From positions 1,202,001-1,266,000 of the forward strand of contig CAUJGJ010000093.1 in the NCBI GenBank assembly GCA_963170055.1: 64,000 bases of DNA, in the 5' to 3' direction. The position numbers and the translations under genes were made by a program. Within the stretch, counting starts at the first letter, position 1, and every line of letters starts with the position of its first letter. Shown piece after piece: positions 1 through 12,078 of this stretch. This stretch comes from Halisarca cf. caerulea. Lineage: Eukaryota; Porifera; Demospongiae; Chondrillida; Halisarcidae. A model generated the notes under the pieces. That model did not search any database. It had not been told where the DNA came from and saw only the letters and a program-made list of their open reading frames with translations.

Positions 1-1867
1 AATATCAGCTTAAACAACTATTCCAATGTCTCTTTAAAATGTTAACGTTGCTAAATTTAATTTTATCATAAGAATAAAATTGTCAAAGTTGCAAATATCT
101 TAAAAACTGACTTAGTAACTTTCTTTTAAAGCAAATTTCAGCTTAAACAACTATTCCAATGTCTCTTTAAAATGTTAACGTTGCTAAATTTAATTTTATC
201 ATAAGAATAAAATTGTCAAAGTTGAAAATATCTTAAAAACTGACTTAGTAACTTTCATTTAAAGCAAATTTCAGCTTAAACAACTATTCCAATGTCTCTT
301 TAAAATGTTAACGTTGCTAAATTTAATTTTATCATAAGAATAAAATTGTCAAAGTTGAAAATATCTTAAAAACTGACTTAGTAACTTTCATTTAAAGGAA
401 ATTTCAGCTTAAACAACTATTCCAAAGTCTCTTTAAAATGTTAACGTTGCTAAATTTAATTTTATCATAAGAATAAAATTCCCAAAGTTGCAAATATCTT
501 AAAAACTGACTTAGTAACTTTCATTTAAAGCAAATATCAGCTTAAACAACTATTCCAATGTCTCTTTAAAATGTTAACGTTGCTAAATTTAATTTTATCA
601 TAAGAATAAAATTGTCAAAGTTGCAAATATCTTAAAAACTGACTTAGTAACTTTCATTTAAAGCAATTATCAGCTTAAACAACTATTCCAATGTCTCTTT
701 AAAATGTTAACGTGTTTAAATTTAATTTTATCATAAGAATAAAATTCCCAAAGTTGCAAATATCTTAAAAACTGACTTAGTAACTTTCATTTAATGCAAA
801 TTTCAGCTAAAACAACTATTCCAATGTCTCTTTAAAATGTTAACGTTGCTAAATTTAATTTTATTATAAGAATAAAATTCCCAAAGTTGAAATTATCTTA
901 AAAACTGACTTAGTAACTTTCATTTAAAGCAAATTTCAGCTTAAACAACTATTCCAATGTCTCTTTAAAATGTTAACGTTTCTAAATTTAATTTTATCAT
1001 AAGAATAAAATTCCCAAAGTTGCAAATATCTTAAAAACTTACTTAGTAACTTTCATTTAATGCAAATTTCAGCTTAAACAACTATTCCAATGTCTCTTTA
1101 AAATGCTAACGTTGCTAAATTTAATTTTGTCATAAGAACAAAATTGTCAAAAATGCAAATATCTTAAAAACTGACTTAGTAACTTTCATTTAATGCAAAT
1201 TTCAGCTTAAGCAACTATTCCAATGTCTCTTTAAAATGCTAACGTTGCTAAATTTAATTTTATCATAAGAATAAAATTCCCAAAGTTGCAAATATCTTAA
1301 AAACTGACTTAGTAACTTTCATTTAAAGCAAATTTCAGCTTAAACAACTATTCCAATGTCTCTTTAAAATGTTAACGTTGCTAAATTTAATTTTATCATA
1401 AGAATAAAATTCCCAAAGTTGCAAATATCTTAAAAACTGACTTAGTAACTTTCATTTAAAGCAAATTTCAGCTTAAACAACTATTCCAATGTCTCTTTAA
1501 AATGTTAACGTTGCTAAATTTAATTTTATCATAAGAACAAAATTGTCAAAAATGCAAATATCTTAAAAACTGACTTAGTAACTTTCATTTAATGCAAATT
1601 TCAGCTTAAACAACTATTCCAATGTCTCTTTAAAATGTTAACGTTGCTAAATTTAATTTTATCATAAGAACAAAATTGTCAAAAATGCAAATATCTTAAA
1701 AACTGACTTAGTAACTTTCATTTAAAGCAAATTTCAGCTTAAACAACTATTCCAATGTCTCTTTAAAATGCTAACGTTGCTAAATTTAATTTTATCATAA
1801 GAATAAAATTCCCAAAGTTGCAAATATCTTAAAAACTGACTTAGTAACTTTCATTTAAAGCAAATAT
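1..1867 (+). repeat. Left-edge mosaic block with GTGTTT and CTAAAAC marker monomers
   Basis: Fourteen monomers after a 5-base fragment: n, V, V, R, n, a marker monomer with GTTAACGTGTTT (starts 671), a marker starting CAGCTAAAAC with TTATTAT (804), T (937), S with 60G (1070), Q starting CAGCTTAAGC (1203), R, P, P-like, Q. The order from 538 to about 1600 reappears at 16251-17314, so this is another copy of the large repeated block described there. No gene or other element is visible in it. Confidence 0.9.
1123..1145. other. Short dyad in each monomer (example with paired substitutions)
   Basis: Bases 54-61 (AATTTTAT) and 69-76 (ATAAAATT) of the consensus are perfect 8-bp inverted arms around CATAAGA. 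In this S monomer the arms read AATTTTGT and ACAAAATT, so both arms have changed and still pair. C monomers (69T) keep a 7-bp stem. The dyad could form a small hairpin or bind a dimeric protein; neither is shown. Confidence 0.55.
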
Positions 1868-4659
1868 CAGCTTAAACAACTATTCCAATGTCTCTTTAAA
1901 ATGTTAACGTTTCTAAATTTAATTTTATCATAAGAATAAAATTCCCAAAGTTGCAAATATCTTAAAAACTTACTTAGTAACTTTCATTTAATGCAAATTT
2001 CAGCTTAAACAACTATTCCAATGTCTCTTTAAAATGCTAACGTTGCTAAATTTAATTTTATCATAAGAACAAAATTGTCAAAAATGCAAATATCTTAAAA
2101 ACTGACTTAGTAACTTTCATTTAATGCAAATTTCAGCTTAAACAACTATTCCAATGTCTCTTTAAAATGCTAACGTTGCTAAATTTAATTTTATCATAAG
2201 AATAAAATTCCCAAAGTTGCAAATATCTTAAAAACTGACTTAGTAACTTTCATTTAAAGCAAATTTCAGCTTAAACAACTATTCCAATGTCTCTTTAAAA
2301 TGTTAACGTTGCTAAATTTAATTTTATCATAAGAATAAAATTCCCAAAGTTGCAAATATCTTAAAAACTGACTTAGTAACTTTCATTTAAAGCAAATTTC
2401 AGCTTAAACAACTATTCCAATGTCTCTTTAAAATGTTAACGTTGCTAAATTTAATTTTATCATAAGAACAAAATTGTCAAAAATGCAAATATCTTAAAAA
2501 CTGACTTAGTAACTTTCATTTAAAGCAAATATCAGCTTAAACAACTATTCCAATGTCTCTTTAAAATGTTAACGTTTCTAAATTTAATTTTATCATAAGA
2601 ATAAAATTCCCAAAGTTGCAAATATCTTAAAAACTTACTTAGTAACTTTCATTTAATGCAAATTTCAGCTTAAACAACTATTCCAATGTCTCTTTAAAAT
2701 GCTAACGTTGCTAAATTTAATTTTGTCATAAGAACAAAATTGTCAAAATGCAAATATCTTAAAAACTGACTTAGTAACTTTCATTTAATGCAAATTTCAG
2801 CTTAAGCAACTATTCCAATGTCTCTTTAAAATGCTAACGTTGCTAAATTTAATTTTATCATAAGAATAAAATTCCCAAAGTTGCAAATATCTTAAAAACT
2901 GACTTAGTAACTTTCATTTAAAGCAAATTTCAGCTTAAACAACTATTCCAATGTCTCTTTAAAATGTTAACGTTGCTAAATTTAATTTTATCATAAGAAT
3001 AAAATTCCCAAAGTTGCAAATATCTTAAAAACTGACTTAGTAACTTTCATTTAAAGCAAATTTCAGCTTAAACAACTATTCCAATGTCTCTTTAAAATGT
3101 TAACGTTGCTAAATTTAATTTTATCATAAGAACAAAATTGTCAAAAATGCAAATATCTTAAAAACTGACTTAGTAACTTTCATTTAATGCAAATTTCAGC
3201 TTAAACAACTATTCCAATGTCTCTTTAAAATGTTAACGTTGCTAAATTTAATTTTATCATAAGAACAAAATTGTCAAAAATGCAAATATCTTAAAAACTG
3301 ACTTAGTAACTTTCATTTAATGCAAATTTCAGCTTAAACAACTATTCCAATGTCTCTTTAAAATGCTAACGTTGCTAAATTTAATTTTATCATAAGAATA
3401 AAATTCCCAAAGTTGCAAATATCTTAAAAACTGACTTAGTAACTTTCATTTAAAGCAAATATCAGCTTAAACAACTATTCCAATGTCTCTTTAAAATGTT
3501 AACGTTTCTAAATTTAATTTTATCATAAGAATAAAATTCCCAAAGTTGCAAATATCTTAAAAACTTACTTAGTAACTTTCATTTAATGCAAATTTCAGCT
3601 TAAACAACTATTCCAATGTCTCTTTAAAATGCTAACGTTGCTAAATTTAATTTTATCATAAGAACAAAATTGTCAAAAATGCAAATATCTTAAAAACTGA
3701 CTTAGTAACTTTCATTTAATGCAAATTTCAGCTTAAACAACTATTCCAATGTCTCTTTAAAATGCTAACGTTGCTAAATTTAATTTTATCATAAGAATAA
3801 AATTCCCAAAGTTGCAAATATCTTAAAAACTGACTTAGTAACTTTCATTTAAAGCAAATTTCAGCTTAAACAACTATTCCAATGTCTCTTTAAAATGTTA
3901 ACGTTGCTAAATTTAATTTTATCATAAGAATAAAATTCCCAAAGTTGCAAATATCTTAAAAACTGACTTAGTAACTTTCATTTAAAGCAAATTTCAGCTT
4001 AAACAACTATTCCAATGTCTCTTTAAAATGTTAACGTTGCTAAATTTAATTTTATCATAAGAACAAAATTGTCAAAAATGCAAATATCTTAAAAACTGAC
4101 TTAGTAACTTTCATTTAAAGCAAATATCAGCTTAAACAACTATTCCAATGTCTCTTTAAAATGTTAACGTTTCTAAATTTAATTTTATCATAAGAATAAA
4201 ATTCCCAAAGTTGCAAATATCTTAAAAACTTACTTAGTAACTTTCATTTAATGCAAATTTCAGCTTAAACAACTATTCCAATGTCTCTTTAAAATGCTAA
4301 CGTTGCTAATTTTAATTTTATCATAAGAACAAAATTGTCAAAAATGCAAATATCTTAAAAACTGACTTAGTAACTTTCATTTAATGCAAATTTCAGCTTA
4401 AACAACTATTCCAATGTCTCTTTAAAATGCTAACGTTGCTAAATTTAATTTTATCATAAGAATAAAATTCCCAAAGTTGCAAATATCTTAAAAACTGACT
4501 TAGTAACTTTCATTTAAAGCAAATTTCAGCTTAAACAACTATTCCAATGTCTCTTTAAAATGTTAACGTTGCTAAATTTAATTTTATCATAAGAATAAAA
4601 TTCCCAAAGTTGCAAATATCTTAAAAACTGACTTAGTAACTTTCATTTAATGCAAATTT
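1868..4659 (+). repeat. Left higher-order block anchored by T monomers (5-mer and 7-mer units)
   Basis: Four units each begin with a T monomer at 1868, 2533, 3463 and 4128. Reading order: T-S-Q-R-P / T-S-Q-R-P-P-Q / T-S-Q-R-P / T-S-Q-R. The first and third units are 665 bp (five monomers). The second is seven monomers less one base, because the S monomer at 2666 has lost one A. In the first and third units the last P keeps 125A and runs into AAATAT before the next T, a shared oddity showing common descent. Confidence 0.88.
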
Positions 4660-5989
4660 CAGCTTAAACAACTATTCCAATGTCTCTTTAAAATGCTAAC
4701 GTTGCTAAATTTAATTTTATCATAAGAATAAAATTCCCAAAGTTGCAAATATCTTAAAAACTGACTTAGTAACTTTCATTTAAAGCAAATTTCAGCTTAA
4801 ACAACTATTCCAATGTCTCTTTAAAATGTTAACGTTGCTAAATTTAATTTTATCATAAGAATAAAATTGTCAAAGTTGAAAATATCTTAAAAACTGACTT
4901 AGTAACTTTCATTTAAAGCAAATTTCAGCTTAAATAACTATTCCAATGTCTCTTTAAAATGTTAACGTTGCTAAATTTAATTTTATCATAAGAATAAAAT
5001 TCCCAAAGTTGCAAATATCTTAAAAACTGACTTAGTAACTTTCATTTAAAGCAAATTTCAGCTTAAACAACTATTCCAATGTCTCTTTAAAATGTTAACG
5101 TTGCTAAATTTAATTTTATCATAAGAACAAAATTGTCAAAAATGCAAATATCTTAAAAACTGACTTAGTAACTTTCATTTAATGCAAATTTCAGCTTAAA
5201 CAACTATTCCAATGTCTCTTTAAAATGCTAACGTTGCTAAATTTAATTTTATCATACGAATAAAATTCCCAAAGTTGCAAATATCTTAAAAACTGACTTA
5301 GTAACTTTCATTTAAAGCAAATATCAGCTTAAACAACTATTCCAATGTCTCTTTAAAATGCTAACGTTGCTAAATTTAATTTTATCATAAGAATAAAATT
5401 CCCAAAGTTGCAAATATCTTAAAAACTGACTTAGTAACTTTCATTTAAAGCAAATTTCAGCTTAAACAACTATTCCAATGTCTCTTTAAAATGTTAACGT
5501 TGCTAAATTTAATTTTATCATAAGAATAAAATTGTCAAAGTTGAAAATATCTTAAAAACTGACTTAGTAACTTTCATTTAAAGCAAATTTCAGCTTAAAT
5601 AACTATTCCAATGTCTCTTTAAAATGTTAACGTTGCTAAATTTAATTTTATCATAAGAATAAAATTCCCAAAGTTGCAAATATCTTAAAAACTGACTTAG
5701 TAACTTTCATTTAAAGCAAATTTCAGCTTAAACAACTATTCCAATGTCTCTTTAAAATGTTAACGTTGCTAAATTTAATTTTATCATAAGAACAAAATTG
5801 TCAAAAATGCAAATATCTTAAAAACTGACTTAGTAACTTTCATTTAATGCAAATTTCAGCTTAAACAACTATTCCAATGTCTCTTTAAAATGCTAACGTT
5901 GCTAAATTTAATTTTATCATACGAATAAAATTCCCAAAGTTGCAAATATCTTAAAAACTGACTTAGTAACTTTCATTTAAAGCAAATAT
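4660..5989 (+). repeat. Tandem duplication of a 665-bp 5-mer (Q-V-R-P-Q)
   Basis: 4660-5324 and 5325-5989 carry the same five monomers in the same order. Two private marks repeat exactly 665 bp apart: CAGCTTAAATAAC at 4926 and 5591 (others have AAACAAC), and CATACGAAT in the monomers at 5192 and 5857 (others CATAAGAAT). The second mark recurs once more in the monomer at 6655. This is a recent local duplication inside the left compartment. Confidence 0.9.
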
Positions 5990-7452
5990 CAGCTTAAACA
6001 ACTATTCCAATGTCTCTTTAAAATGTTAACGTTGCTAAATTTAATTTTATCATAAGAATAAAATTGTCAAAGTTGCAAATATCTTAAAAACTGACTTAGT
6101 AACTTTCATTTAAAGCAAATTTCAGCTTAAACAACTATTCCAATGTCTCTTTAAAATGTTAACGTTGCTAAATTTAATTTTATCATAAGAATAAAATTCC
6201 CAAAGTTGCAAATATCTTAAAAACTGACTTAGTAACTTTCATTTAAAGCAAATTTCAGCTTAAACAACTATTCCAATGTCTCTTTAAAATGTTAACGTTG
6301 CTAAATTTAATTTTATCATAAGAACAAAATTGTCAAAAATGCAAATATCTTAAAAACTGACTTAGTAACTTTCATTTAATGCAAATTTCAGCTTAAACAA
6401 CTATTCCAATGTCTCTTTAAAATGCTAACGTTGCTAAATTTAATTTTATCATAAGAATAAAACTCCCAAAGTTGCAAATATCTTAAAAACTGACTTAGTA
6501 ACTTTCATTTAAAGCAAATTTCAGCTTAAACAACTATTCCAATGTCTCTTTAAAATGTTAACGTTGCTAAATTTAATTTTATCATAAGAACAAAATTGTC
6601 AAAAATGCAAATATCTTAAAAACTGACTTAGTAATTTTCATTTAATGCAAATTTCAGCTTAAACAACTATTCCAATGTCTCTTTAAAATGCTAACGTTGC
6701 TAAATTTAATTTTATCATACGAATAAAATTCCCAAAGTTGCAAATATCTTAAAAACTGACTTAGTAACTTTCATTTAAAGCAAATATCAGCTTAAACAAC
6801 TATTCCAATGTCTCTTTATAATGTTAACGTTGCTAAATTTAATTTTATCATAAGAATAAAATTGTCAAAGTTGCAAATATCTTAAAAACTGACTTAGTAA
6901 CTTTCATTTAAAGCAAATTTCAGCTTAAACAACTATTCCAATGTCTCTTTAAAATGTTAACGTTGCTAAATTTAATTTTATCATAAGAACAAAATTGTCA
7001 AAAATGCAAATATCTTAAAAACTGACTTAGTAACTTTCATTTAATGCAAATTTCAGCTTAAACAACTATTCCAATGTCTCTTTAAAATGCTAACGTTGCT
7101 AAATTTAATTTTATCATAAGAATAAAATTCCCAAAGTTGCAAATATCTTAAAAACTGACTTAGTAACTTTCATTTAAAGCAAATTTCAGCTTAAACAACT
7201 ATTCCAATGTCTCTTTAAAATGTTAACGTTGCTAAATTTAATTTTATCATAAGAATAAAATTGTCAAAGTTGCAAATATCTTAAAAACTGACTTAGTAAC
7301 TTTCATTTAAAGCAAATTTCAGCTTAAACAACTATTCCAATGTCTCTTTAAAATGTTAACGTTGCTAAATTTAATTTTATCATAAGAATAAAATTCCCAA
7401 AGTTGCAAATATCTTAAAAACTGACTTAGTAACTTTCATTTAAAGCAAATTT
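5990..7452 (+). repeat. Irregular left-compartment monomers (n, R, P, Q mixture)
   Basis: Eleven 133-bp monomers in the order n-R-P-Q-P-Q-n-P-Q-n-R with no clean higher-order period. Single-copy substitutions include AAACTCCC in the monomer at 6389, GTAATTTTC at 6522 and TTTATAATG at 6788. Nothing but satellite is visible. Confidence 0.88.
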
Positions 7453-9138
7453 CAGCTTAAACAACTATTCCAATGTCTCTTTAAAATGTTAACGTTGCTA
7501 AATTTAATTTTATCATAAGAATAAAATTGTCAAAGTTGCAAATATCTTAAAAACTGACTTAGTAACTTTCATATAAAGCCAATTTCAGCTTAAACAACTA
7601 TTCCAATGTCTCTTTAAAATGCTAACGTTGCTAAATTTAATTTTATCATAAGAATAAAATTGTCAAAAATGCAAATATCTTAAAAACTGACTTAGTAACT
7701 TTCATTTAAAGCAAATTTCAGCTTAAACAACTTTTCCAATGTCTCTTTAAAAACTTAACGTTGCTAAATTTAATTTTATCATAAGAATAAAATTGTCAAA
7801 GTTGCAAATATCTTAAAAACTGACTTAGTAACTTTCATTTAAAGCAAATTTCAGCTTAAACAACTATTCCAATGTCTCTTTAAAATGTTAACGTTGCTAA
7901 ATTTAATTTTATCATAAGAATAAAATTGTCAAAGTTGAAAATATCTTAAAAACTGACTTAGTAACTTTCATTTAAAGCAAATTTCAGCTTAAACAACTAT
8001 TCCAATGTCTCTTTAAAATGTTAACGTTGCTAAATTTAATTTTATCATAAGAATAAAATTCCCAAAGTTGCAAATATCTTAAAAACTGACTTAGTAACTT
8101 TCATTTAAAGCAAATTTCAGCTTAAACAACTATTCCAATGTCTCTTTAAAATGTTAACGTTGCTAAATTTAATTTTATCATAAGAATAAAATTGTCAAAG
8201 TTGCAAATATCTTAAAAACTGACTTAGTAACTTTCATATAAAGCCAATTTCAGCTTAAACAACTATTCCAATGTCTCTTTAAAATGCTAACGTTGCTAAA
8301 TTTAATTTTATCATAAGAATAAAATTGTCAAAAATGCAAATATCTTAAAAACTGACTTAGTAACTTTCATTTAAAGCAAATTTCAGCTTAAACAACTTTT
8401 CCAATGTCTCTTTAAAAACTTAACGTTGCTAAATTTAATTTTATCATAAGAATAAAATTGTCAAAGTTGCAAATATCTTAAAAACTGACTTAGTAACTTT
8501 CATATAAAGCCAATTTCAGCTTAAACAACTATTCCAATGTCTCTTTAAAATGTTAACGTTTCTAAATTTAATTTTATCATAAGAATAAAATTCCCAAAGT
8601 TGCAAATATCTTAAAAACTGACTTAGTAACTTTCATTTAAAGCAAATTTCAGCTTAAACAACTATTCCAATGTCTCTTTAAAATGTTAACGTTGCTAAAT
8701 TTAATTTTATCATAAGAATAAAATTGTCAAAGTTGAAAATATCTTAAAAACTGACTTAGTAACTTTCATTTAAAGCAAATTTCAGCTTAAACAACTATTC
8801 CAATGTCTCTTTAAAATGTTAACATTGCTAAATTTAATTTTATCATAAGAATAAAATTCCCAAAGTTGCAAATATCTTAAAAACTGACTTAGTAACTTTC
8901 ATTTAAAGCAAATTTCAGCTTAAACAACTATTCCAATGTCTCTTTAAAATATTAACGTTGCTAAATTTAATTTTATCGTAAGAATAAAATTCCCAAAGTT
9001 GCAAATATCTTAAAAACTGACTTAGTAACTTTCATTTAAAGCAAATTTCAGCTTAAACAACTATTCCAATGTCTCTTTAAAATGTTAACGTTGCTAAATT
9101 TAATTTTATCATAAGAACAAAATTGTCAAAAATGCAAA
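7453..9138 (+). repeat. K-containing block, related to the right-compartment FCDE unit
   Basis: Two 5-mers of 665 bp start at 7453 and 8118. Each opens with a consensus monomer whose tail is ATATAAAGCC (121A, 128C), then a monomer with GTCAAAAATGC (83-84 AA), then K (AAAAACTTAACG, preceded by CTTTTCC). In the second copy K also has the 121A/128C tail and is followed by a 45T, CCC monomer (8517). That order mirrors F-C-D-E of the right compartment with only some of its diagnostic changes. V, R and R monomers follow, then the P monomer at 9049 that holds the first transposon. Confidence 0.85.
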
Positions 9139-9156
9139 TACAGTAGAACCTCGCAA

Positions 9157-9198
9157 TAAGACCACCCCGGAAATAAGACCACCTCAGAATTAAGACCA
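9157..9198 (+). repeat. Subterminal TAAGACCA repeats at 17-bp spacing, 5' side of MITE copy 1
   Basis: TAAGACCA begins at 9157, 9174 and 9191, exactly 17 bp apart, the first lying inside the terminal inverted repeat. Further copies lie at 9296 and, with one change (AAAGACCA), at 9255. Evenly spaced subterminal repeats are commonly transposase-binding sites in DNA transposons; that role is inferred here. Confidence 0.75.
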
Positions 9199-9284
9199 CT
9201 TTGTTGCAGTCCGGAATTTCTCCTATAGTTTTACATGGAAATTAGTTTCAGAATAAAGACCACATTTTTTCTTCTGGATGTCAA

Positions 9285-9304
9285 AACCTCACAATTAAGA
9301 CCAC
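9285..9304 (+). repeat. Internal copy of the MITE terminal repeat
   Basis: AACCTCACAATTAAGACCAC at 9285-9304 matches the inner part of the 5' inverted repeat (AACCTCGCAATAAGACCAC at 9147-9165), differing by one base and one extra T. It lies about 138 bp in, in the same direction as the 5' end. It may be a remnant of a nested or rearranged ancestor, or an additional binding site. Confidence 0.6.
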
Positions 9305-9520
9305 TTATTTGTGGATACTGCTGTTTTCTGTGGACATTAGGCTCTGAAATGACGACATCAGATGGTGAACTTGGGGTCACTTTTTTAACATCGTAATGGA
9401 GTAACAATAAAAGAGGTGTGATGGCACAATTTTTCAACAGTTTTATTGTCTTATGTGCATCCTGTGTTTATGGAAAGACTTTTGGATGTGCCATGCTATT
9501 CTGGGCAGTACTTTCAGAAA

Positions 9521-9575
9521 TAAGACCACCTCAAAATTAAGACCACTTACAACGGTCCCAAGGGTGGTCGTATTT
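9521..9575 (+). repeat. Subterminal repeats, 3' side of MITE copy 1
   Basis: TAAGACCA begins at 9521 and 9538, again 17 bp apart and in the same direction as on the 5' side. GGTGGTCGTATTT at 9563-9575 is an inverted, one-base-changed copy inside the 3' terminal repeat. The same layout is present in the other two copies. Confidence 0.7.
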
Positions 9576-9591
9576 GTGAGGTTCTACTGTA

Positions 9592-9632
9592 TCTTAAAAA
9601 CTGACTTAGTAACTTTCATTTAATGCAAATTT
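9592..9632 (+). repeat. Remainder of the P monomer split by MITE copy 1
   Basis: The monomer starting at 9049 resumes after the duplicated TA and ends with the 125T tail (AATGC) at 9632. Removing the element and one TA restores an ordinary 133-bp P monomer. Confidence 0.9.
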
Positions 9633-12078
9633 CAGCTTAAACAACTATTCCAATGTCTCTTTAAAATGCTAACGTTGCTAAATTTAATTTTATCATAAGA
9701 ATAAAATTCCCAAAGTTGCAAATATCTTAAAAACTGACTTAGTAACTTTCATTTAAAGCAAATTTCAGCTTAAACAACTATTCCAATGTCTCTTTAAAAT
9801 GTTAACGTTGCTAAATTTAATTTTATCATAAGAATTAAATTCCCAAAGTTGCAAATATCTTAAAAACTGACTTAGTAACTTTCATTTAAAGCAAATTTCA
9901 GCTTAAACAACTATTCCAATGTCTCTTTAAAATGTTAACGTTGCTAAATTTAATTTTATCATAAGAATAAAATTCCCAAAGTTGCAAATATCTTAAAAAC
10001 TGACTTAGTAACTTTCATTTAAAGCAAATTTCAGCTTAAACAACTATTCCAATGTCTCTTTAAAATGTTAAGGTTGCTAAATTTAATTTTATCATAAGAA
10101 TAAAATTGTCAAAGTTGAAAATATCTTAAAAACTGACTGAGTAACTTTCATTTAAAGCAAATTTCAGCTTAAACAACTATTCCAATGTCTCTTTAAAATG
10201 CTAACGTTGCTAAATTTAATTTTATCATAAGAATAAAATTCCCAAAGTTGCAAATATCTTAAAAACTGACTTAGTAACTTTCATTTAAAGCAAATTTCAG
10301 CTTAAACAACTATTCCAATGTCTCTTTAAAATGTTAACGTTGCTAAATTTAATTTTATCATAAGAATAAAATTCCCAAAGTTGCAAATATCTTAAAAACT
10401 GACTTAGTAACTTTCATTTAAAGCAAATTTCAGCTTAAACAACTATTCCAATGTCTCTTTAAAATGTTAACGTTACTAAATTTCATTTTATCATAAGAAC
10501 AAAATTGTCAAAAATGCAAATATCTTAAAAACTGACTTAGTAACTTTCATTTAATGCAAATTTCAGCTTAAACAACTATTCCAATGTCTCTTTAAAATGC
10601 TAACGTTGCTAAATTTAATTTTATCATAAGAATAAAATTCCCAAAGTTGCAAATATCTTAAAAACTGACTTAGTAACTTTCATTTAAAGCAAATTTCAGC
10701 TTAAACAACTATTCCAATGTCTCTTTAAAATGTTAACGTTGCTAAATTTAATTTTATCATAAGAATAAAATTGTCAAAGTTGAAAATATCTTAAAAACTG
10801 ACTTAGTAACTTTCATTTAAAGCAAATTTCAGCTTAAACAACTATTCCAATGTCTCTTTAAAATGTTAACGTTGCTAAATTTAATTTTATCATAAGAATA
10901 AAATTCCCAAAGTTGCAAATATCTTAAAAACTGACTTAGTAACTTTCATTTAAAGCAAATTTCAGCTTAAACAACTATTCCAATGTCTCTTTAAAATGTT
11001 AACGTTGCTAAATTTAATTTTATCATAAGAATAAAATTGTCAAAGTTGCAAATATCTTAAAAACTGACTTAGTAACTTTCATATAAAGCCAATTTCAGCT
11101 TAAACAACTATTCCAATGTCTCTTTAAAATGTTAACGTTGCTAAATATAATTTTATCATAAGAATAAAATTGTCAAAAATGCAAGTATCTTAAAAACTGA
11201 CTTAGTAACTTTCATTTAAAGCAAATTTCAGCTTAAACAACTATTCCAATGTCTCTTTAAAAACTTAACGTTGCTAAATTTAATTTTATCATAAGAATAA
11301 AATTGTCAAAGTTGCAAATATCTTAAAAACTGACTTAGTAACTTTCATATAAAGCCAATTTCAGCTTAAACAACTATTCCAAAGTCTCTTTAAAATGTTA
11401 ACGTTTCTAAATTTAATTTTATCATAAGAATAAAATTCCCAAAGTTGCAAATATCTTAAAAACTGACTTAGTAACTTTCATTTAAAGCAAATTTCAGCTT
11501 AAACAACTATTCCAATGTCTCTTTAAAATGTTAACGTTGCTAAATTTAATTTTATCATAAGAACAAAATTGTCAAAAATGCAAATACAGTAGAACCTCGC
11601 AATAAGACCACCCCGGAAATAAGACCACCTCAGAATTAAGACCACTTTGTTGCAGTCCGGAATTTCTCCTATAGTTTTACATGGAACTTAGTTTCAGAAT
11701 AAAGACCACATTTTTTCTTCTGGATGTCAAAACCTCACAATTAAGACCACTTATTTGTGGATACTGCTGTTTTCTGTGGACATTAGGCTCTGAAATGACG
11801 ACATCAGATGGTGAACTTGGGGTCACTTTTTTAACATCGTAATGGAGTAACAATAAAAGAGGTGTGATGGCACAATTTTTCAACAGTTTTATTGCCTTAT
11901 GTGCATCCTGTGTTTATGGAAAGACTTTTGGATGTGCCATGCTATTCTGGGCAGTACTTTCAGAAATAAGACCACCTCAAAATTAAGACCACTTACAACG
12001 GTCCCAAGGGTGGTCGTATTTGTGAGGTTCTACTGTATCTTAAAAACTGACTTAGTAACTTTCATTTAATGCAAATTT
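9633..12078 (+). repeat. MITE-bearing super-repeat, unit 1 (2446 bp: 15 monomers + 451 bp)
   Basis: Monomer order: Q-R-R-V'-Q-R-P-Q-V-R-n(121A/128C tail)-monomer with TAAATATAA and GTCAAAAATGC-K-T-like (45T, CCC)-P carrying the MITE. V' at 10032 has GTTAAGGTTGCT and GACTGAG, both shared with unit 2. The length equals 15 x 133 plus 451, so no net indel has occurred. The next unit repeats this order with two monomers fewer, showing that transposon and satellite were copied as one block. Confidence 0.9.
11587..12035. mobile_element. 449-bp non-autonomous TA-target DNA transposon (MITE), copy 2
   Basis: Same length, ends, orientation and insertion point as copy 1, with the TA duplication at 11585-11586 and 12036-12037. 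By eye it differs from copy 3 at one base: a private C at element base 101 (11687), where copies 1 and 3 have A. Such near-identity, in the same P-type monomer with matching neighbours, indicates duplication with the satellite and not independent insertion. Confidence 0.93.

Larger units (their letters stand above)
9141..9589. mobile_element. 449-bp non-autonomous TA-target DNA transposon (MITE), copy 1
   Basis: The element is flanked by a duplicated TA (9139-9140 and 9590-9591), the target duplication of the Tc1/mariner-pogo superfamily. Its ends are imperfect inverted repeats: 5' CAGTAGAACCTCGCAATAAG at 9141 running to 9167, and on the other strand CAGTAGAACCTCACAAATAC from 9589 back to 9562. 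They are identical for 12 bp and then about 27 bp long with few mismatches and one indel. CAGTAGAACCTC ends plus a TA duplication suggest a pogo/Tigger-like family (family knowledge; subgroup inferred). No transposase is encoded, so movement would need a protein supplied elsewhere. It sits in a P monomer at monomer positions 91-92. Against the other copies it has a private T at element base 309 (9449), where they have C. Confidence 0.93.

Noticed and set aside
81..124. Inverted AAAGTT / AACTTT pair within the monomer (bases 81-86 and 113-118) as a second hairpin.
   Set aside because: Arms are only six bases with a long loop, and P, S and C monomers destroy the first arm (AAAAATGC), so it is not maintained.
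9231..9437. A 68-codon minus-strand reading frame inside MITE copy 1 (also 11677-11883 and 13856-14062).
   Set aside because: It starts at TTG; the only ATG codon is the last residue, so there is no usable eukaryotic start. No transposase motif is visible. Conservation between copies only reflects recent duplication of the whole element, and one of the few differences changes an amino acid (Ile to Ser near the end).
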